Shown: one piece after another, positions 58,747 to 64,000 of the stretch
Numbering within the stretch: position 1 is the first letter of the stretch
Layout: every line of letters begins with the position of its first letter
Origin: Dendrocalamus latiflorus
Lineage: Eukaryota > Streptophyta > Magnoliopsida > Poales > Poaceae
Direction of reading: 5' to 3'
Length of the DNA stretch: 64,000 bases
Assembly: GCA_017311315.1 (NCBI GenBank)
Contig: CM029626.1
Span: 29,870,672 to 29,934,671 of the forward strand
Made by a program: the position numbers and the translations under genes
The notes under the pieces: model-generated
What the model saw: the letters and a program-made list of their open reading frames with translations, nothing else
What the model was told of the DNA's origin: nothing
Database searches by the model: none

Positions 58747-61700
58747 TGTAACGCCCCCGTTTCCAGGGGCGCGTACGGACACGGCACCCCGCAACTATTC
58801 ACTCATGAACCGTTATAGAGTGTCGCGCAAGAGTATACCATTGCATGCTTACAACAAAAGTCCAGCATATATTTCATATACGGAATAACATCCATTTTGA
58901 CAGCGGGGCGTGCAAGCCCAAAGTATAATTACATTACAGAAGCTCCAAGATCCGCTTGAGCGCGGCGAAGACCTAAAGCCACGAATCCTCGACGAAGAAG
59001 AGATCCTTCGGGACGTCCTCGACGGGGAGACTTTCTTAACACGGAGTCTTGAATTGCCTTCTTTTCTTCTGGTATCTGTGGCATTTTGCAAGCCTGAGTA
59101 CTCCGACCCCGTACTCAGCAAATCACAAGGGAAACCCTACTTTACTATATGCACGGATTAACAAAGGAAGGGAGTATACTTGGTTTATTAACTTTGAGTG
59201 GATGCAGTTTTATTTGCAAACATTTTTCTAAAACCGACCCAAAACTACTCCTCAACATCTTAGGGGTTTTCAACAAAAGTTAATTAACCAACTGAACAAG
59301 TTAAAGCATGTACAAAACTACTTAAGCTTCGCGGCTGGAATCACCCAAGTGACAGCTCCAATAACCGGGAGCACGGCGTATTCGAATACCATTTATTTGA
59401 CTCTGCAGAGTTTGCTCAGCTTTACCCACACGATTCCTTAACTCCCGCGACAGAGTTAAGGAAGCCAGGTCGCTTCACTGCTCAATTCTTTATATAGGCT
59501 CTACCCGGTAGAATTCACTCGGGTCTGGACTTCACACACACATGCCACAAAGAAAGAAAACCAATGTCCGCTTCGAGTGAACTCTACCGTTGTTAGGCAC
59601 CCGCAGCACGGCCTGCCTAACCTTTGTTACACAAACACCTTCTCCACAACACCTGTAGAGTTTCAATCGAGTTGAGCAGTTACTAAACCAGTGTTGACAA
59701 GTCAACTCTTGTGGTTGAGCGGTCACCATGTCATTTACTCAGCGTAAGGGTCTGGTCCTTATATTTTTCCCCCAGAGTCCGCAACCCCGGCCAGGTCCGC
59801 AACCTGCAACCCAGGGTAAGAGGTGGGCGAAAACCGTCTCGCGGCGCACCACAGCCCCCTTACCCTATCTTACATGTCGACATACTCCGCCCTAGGGCAC
59901 GTCATCCCATACTACCCTGCCCTAGAGTCGGGTTTTCCAAAGTCTATTGGCCCGCAGCCACAGCCTTATTAGTGTAAGACTTGTATGATAATAATATCTT
60001 ACAGTTGTCTAGATTAACAGATAATTATTTCTAAGGTTACAAAGGCATGGCTACAAATTTAACATGGCATTTGTCGGTGGTAGGTTTAACTACATAACAT
60101 GTCATTCTAAATATTTTATTTTACTTTGAACTAACTTTTCAGAACTAGCTCAATGCAAATAATATAATAACATAATTAAATGGCATGGGATACAACATGA
60201 TCAAAGGATTTGGGACTTGCCGTTGACTTGGACGATCTCGGCTAGCTCGAACGTAGAAACGCCTGGATCCTGAGCTTGCACTTGAACTTCCGGAATCTCC
60301 GACACTAGCGCAAACACGTAAAATAATAAGGTCCAGCTTGAGACTAATCAAGCGAGGGAAAATAAACTATTTAAAAAGGAGCAAAATGCATAAATCCGCA
60401 AATGGGGAATTTTAGGAATTTATCTGGGATGAATTTGGGAAAGTGGAGGTCACAAATCGGTCTAGAATAATATTTGGAGCAAAGTGGTGAAATTTGGGAA
60501 TTTTTGGGATTTTCTGTGATTTTCTAGGATTTATTTGGATTTTTCTGGATTTTGGAAATTGGAAAATTCACTGGAAAATCAATTGAATAGTAACGGGCCG
60601 GCCCGGACGCAACAATACAGCCCGGCCGGGAAAGGACCGCGCGGCCGCAGGCCAGCGCAGCCCGACGCGCGCGCGCGTGCGAGCGAAGCAGGCCGGGGAC
60701 GCGGCCCACTCCCGCGCGCCTACGCAATCCGGATGGACGACGCGTGGCTCGGGTGGACGGCCAGATGAGGCGGAGCGAAACGATACGGTGGAAGATCCGA
60801 CGGACGCGGGACAGGAAGTTTAAGAAGATCGGACGGTCGAGGAGGGGTGGCCATCCGACGCTCCGTGTTAGACGGCAATGGGCGAGATGGACGGTGGAGG
60901 AGGAGCCACGTCCATCGTCTTCCTCCTCTCGCCGGCCTCACGCAGCGGAGGGGCAGAGACGGCGGGGCTCCGCCCTCTGGCGACGGCGAGGGGCTCCGAC
61001 GGCAAGGGAGGGTACCGCCGGGTGCGTCTCAACACGGGAAATCCATTGGTGGAGTTTGGGAGGGGAGGAGGTCAATGGAGAAGGCAGGAGGGAGAAGGGA
61101 GAGCTTCGGCTTTGCGGTGGCGGAGGAGCTCACCGGCGGGGAGGGAGCCAAATTGGCTGCGGTTACACGCTCACGGGGGTGCGAGGCTCACACTGGTGGT
61201 GGAGTTGGAGGCTGGGAAGCTGCGGAGAAGCTTGGCCACGATGAGGGTGGTTCGGACGGCGGTGATCAACGATGCTGGAGCTCCATGGTGCTTCACCTGG
61301 CCAAACCAGTGCACCACCGTGCTCAGTGGGTAGTGGAGAAGCTCCAAGCGAAAGTAATTGGAAAATGGGGGAAAAGGGAAGAAAAGGAGCTCACGGGGGT
61401 CGCCGGCGCAGGGGAGAGGAATGGCGGAGCTCCGGGCAAAGCGGCCTCGATTGGTTGCTCGGGGAGGTTCTTCGGAGCGGTGGGGAGCGAGGGAGAGTGG
61501 TGGAGGAGCTGGAGGAGCAAGGGAGAGTGGGGAGGCTGCGGAGGGGGTTTTATACTCGGGCGGAGGGGGACGAACCCGTGGGGAAGGGGGCACGGGCGGC
61601 CAAGGGGGAAGAACCAAGCGGCCAAGGGGGAAAGAACCGAGCGGCGAGGGAAGAGGGAAGGGGGAGGCTGCAGGTGGGGCTGAGCGGGGAGCGGCGACGC

Positions 61701-62067
61701 GCGGCGGCGGTGACGTTGCTCCGGTGGCGTCAGCGGGGAAGGGGGGTGAATCCACCGGAGCGGGCGCGACTCGGTCGCGGGGCGTGCGGCGCGTGCGCGG
61801 AGAAAGGCGGGGAGGGAGAGCGAGGAGGCGCTGGGAAAGGAGGGAGGCGGGGGAGGGGACGCGGCGCCAGCGAAGTGAGGGAAGGGGAAGGCGCCGGGAA
61901 GAAGCGAAGGCGGAAAAGGGGCGGGCGCCAGCGAGGAGGGGTGGCGTCCGGCCAGAAAAGGAAAGCGCAAACCGGGGCGACTTTCCAAAAAGGGAAAGTT
62001 TCCAAAATTCCCCCAAAAATCAGCAAAAATTCACAGGAATTTTGGGTTGAAATTTTAGGGCTTTTCA
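58747..62067 (-). repeat. 3' LTR of the chromovirus (LTR3), 3,321 bp
   Basis: On the minus strand it starts TGAAAAGCCCTAAAATTTC and ends GGGGGCGTTACA. It shares TATTCGAATA (59379-59388) and CTCTGCAGAG (59401-59410) with LTR1 and LTR2, and has a GC-rich segment (about 60590-61960) with long domain-free frames on both strands. Confidence 0.8.
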
Positions 62068-62070
62068 ACC

Positions 62071-62084
62071 TACCCCCCTTAAAA
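62071..62084 (-). promoter_or_regulatory. Polypurine tract of the chromovirus
   Basis: The minus strand reads TTTTAAGGGGGGTA three bases before the LTR start at 62067. Confidence 0.7.
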
Positions 62085-62101
62085 GAATCTCGACCCCGAG
62101 A

Positions 62102-62410
62102 TTAACTTGGTCCAGGGAGTAAGTTGGGAAAATCCCGCTGCAAGTCTGACTCTCTTTCCCAAGTGGACTCATCCGCGGTGTGATTCTTCCACTGAACTCT
62201 GCAAAATCTGACATTCTTGTTTCTGAGCTGTTTTTCTGACGTCTCAAGTATTTGTAGTGGTTCTTCAGCATATGTGCAGTCATCTTGCAATTCAATATCT
62301 GACAATGGCACTTCATCTGTCGGCTGTCGCAGACACTTTCGGAGTTGGGATACGTGGAACACGTTATGTATTCTTGACAAGTTGGGCGGCAGCTGCACTT
62401 GATATGCCAC
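62102..62410 (-). pseudogene. Integrase C-terminal tail with chromodomain
   Basis: A 102-codon frame begins MAYQVQLPPNLSRIHNVFHV, the usual post-GPY/F linker, and continues into a chromodomain-like segment (about residues 50-95) with VRFCRVQWKNHTADESTWE. Chromodomains steer chromovirus integration toward marked chromatin. The frame is continuous with the integrase upstream except for one stop codon at about 62432. Confidence 0.85.
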
Positions 62411-62431
62411 CTCTCTAACTCTTCCAATTAT

Positions 62432-63547
62432 TTAAAACGGTCCCACATATCTCGGTGCTAGTTTGCCCTTGACTTGGAATCTCTTGACTATCTTGAATGG
62501 GGTTACTTTGATGTAGACGAAATCTCCAACTTCAAAGCTCAAGTCTTTTCTGCGGTTATCTGCATAGCACTTCTGTCGGTCTTGTGCCATCTTGAGTCTG
62601 TCTCTGATAATTCTGACATGAGCCTCTGCATCTTGGGCAATCTGAGGTCCAATGAATTGACGTTCTCCAGTTTCTGACCAATTCAGAGGTGTCATGCATT
62701 TTCTGCCATACAAAGCTTCAAATGGGGCCATTTGGATACTGACTTGATAGCTATTGTTATATGAGAACTGAGCAAATGGTAAACAAGTATTCCATGCTGC
62801 TCCATACACAATTGCACATGCTCTCAACATGTCCTCTAGAATCTGGTTGGTTTTCTCTGTCTGTCCATCTGTCTGTGGGTGATATGCTGAGCTGAAGTTC
62901 AGATCGGTGCCCATAGCTTCATGTAGTTTCTCCCAGAACTTTGAGGTGAATTGTGCTCCTCTATCTGACACAATTTTCTTGGGGACTCCATGGAGTGTCA
63001 CAATTCTTGTCAAATATAACTCAGCAAGCTTGTCTTTCCCATAAGTTTGCTTGATTGGGAGGAAATGAGCCACCTTGGTCAATCTATCAACAATGACCCA
63101 GATAGCGTCATATCCTTCACGAGTCTTGGGGAGTCCAGTAATGAAATCCATGCCGATACTATCCCATTTCCATTCGGGGATTGGCAATGGCTGCAACAAT
63201 CCTGATGGTTTCTGATGGTCTATCTTGATCTGTTGGCAGACATCACATTTAGCCACAAATTCTGCCACTTCTTTCTTCATCTGGTTCCACCAATATTTCT
63301 TCTTCAAGTCTTGATACATCTTGGTACCTCCTGGATGGATCGAGAATTGGGACGAATGGGCTTCAGATAAGATTAACTCTCTTAATTCCTTCTTATTGGG
63401 TATGTAATAGCGGCCACGGAATGTAAGGATTCCATGTTCGTCTATCACATACTCTGATGAATCTCCTTCTTGAATATCCTTTTTCAGTTTTTGAATCTCT
63501 GCATCTGCATCTGCATCTTGTGCTGCCTTGATTTGATCTGTCAACAA
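62432..63547 (-). pseudogene. Gypsy integrase core
   Basis: In the 371-codon frame, H64, H71, C101 and C104 form the zinc finger, and D134 (GMDFITGLP), D195 (VSDRGAQF) and E231 (GQTEKTNQ) form the DDE triad. It ends at RYVGPF, the GPY/F module, with TAA where a lysine codon is expected. All catalytic residues are present, so the core itself looks intact. The upstream part is out of frame with the RNase H region. The first methionine is internal, since pol is normally cut from a polyprotein. Confidence 0.88.
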
Positions 63548-64000
63548 CAGTTGAAGTTGTAATGTGCCATACTGCCTTGTTCTGTGATTATCAAACTCAG
63601 TCGTAGTATATCCCTTTGCAGTTCTAGTGGATACTCTGTCATCTTGATTTTGCTTGGGTGAGCTTTTCTGCTAAGGCATCGGTCACTACATTGGCTTTGC
63701 CCGGGTGATACTGAAAATCAACCGCATAGTCTTTAATCAATTCCAGTCCTCTTCGCTGTCTCATGTTTAACTCTGGCTGTTGTAAACAGATACTTCAAGC
63801 TCTTGTGATCTGAGAATATCTCACAACGATTCCCTAGCAGGTAGTGCCGCCAAATTTTTGAGGGCATGCACCACAGCTGCTAGTTCTAAATCGTGTGTGG
63901 GGTAATTCTCTTCATCTGGCTTCAGTTGTCTCGAAGCATAGGCAACAACTTTTCCATCTTGCATAAGCACACGTCCTAAACCTTGTTTTGAAGCATCGCA
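63548..64000 (-). pseudogene. Gypsy RNase H region, frameshifted, cut by the window edge
   Basis: Minus-strand frames read CDASKQGLGRVLMQDGKVVA and ASRQLKPDEENYPTHDLELA, then after frame changes DYAVDFQYHPGKANVVTDAL. These are standard Gypsy RNase H landmarks with DAS and HDLE active-site words. At least two frameshifts are present. Confidence 0.8.

Larger units (their letters stand above)
58747..64000 (-). mobile_element. Chromovirus (Ty3/Gypsy) element, 3' part, runs off the window
   Basis: Minus-strand order is RNase H (63548-64000), integrase with chromodomain (63547-62102), polypurine tract and 3' LTR (62067-58747). Integrase after RNase H is Gypsy order. The chromodomain marks a chromovirus, and the 3.3-kb LTR suggests the Tekay/Del clade (inference). 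Pol carries frameshifts and one nonsense codon. The 5' LTR lies beyond 64000, so the age cannot be read here. Confidence 0.88.

Noticed and set aside
60744..62105. Frames of 166-281 codons on both strands in the chromovirus LTR
   Set aside because: They overlap each other, are low-complexity and lie in the non-coding LTR between its end at 58747 and its start at 62067.

Overview
The window is plant nuclear DNA, most likely from a grass of the rice (Oryza) type. The signs are an intron-rich eukaryotic aspartyl-tRNA synthetase gene, several plant transposon superfamilies with intact target-site duplications, and very long LTRs of chromovirus and Sirevirus type. The species is inferred; no marker proves it. 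Most of the 64 kb is nested mobile DNA. I support only two intact host genes, both modelled from splice signals and protein motifs.

Layout. 0.7-1.6 kb is an array of about 190-bp repeats. 1.9-7.6 kb is a decayed minus-strand Copia element holding two later insertions: a 527-bp piece with 7-bp duplications, and a 1,714-bp solo LTR of Sirevirus type with 5-bp duplications. 7.6-9.0 kb is a plus-strand gag relic. A possible plastid-protein exon fragment (9.4-9.6 kb) and a foldback cluster (9.8-10.4 kb) follow. 10.7-16.4 kb is a long minus-strand Gypsy-type LTR. 16.6-19.7 kb is a hAT element with internally deleted transposase, 20.0-21.4 kb a non-autonomous CACTA element, and 21.9-22.2 kb a Stowaway-like MITE.

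23.4-29.2 kb (minus) is a complete ten-exon cytosolic aspartyl-tRNA synthetase gene of 540 codons. Its leader carries a 385-bp Mutator-type foldback MITE 64 bp upstream of the start codon. 31.8-36.3 kb holds a second Mutator-type MITE and a Mutator-like element with a broken transposase. 37.0-39.0 kb is a terminal-inverted-repeat element carrying a proline-coding minisatellite.

39.05-54.1 kb is a Gypsy leader plus LTR, split by an 11,545-bp LTR retrotransposon (40,343-51,887). That element's two 3,448-bp LTRs differ at only five positions, it has no recognisable pol, and its LTRs hold dozens of CGACCAC/GTGGTCG motifs. 54.1-56.1 kb holds Copia LTR and RNase H remnants. 57.1 kb is the start of a truncated gene abutting a CGACCAC repeat array. 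57.8-58.1 kb is a small two-exon gene (63 aa). 58.7-64 kb is the 3' end of a chromodomain Gypsy element (minus), with 3' LTR, integrase and part of RNase H; it runs out of the window.

How the parts relate: the nested insertions give a relative chronology, with decayed Copia and Gypsy elements oldest and the 11.5-kb element youngest. Three Gypsy LTRs at 10.7, 39.4 and 58.7 kb are divergent relatives that share two perfect 10-bp palindromes. No CRISPR array, rRNA or intact tRNA gene was seen.
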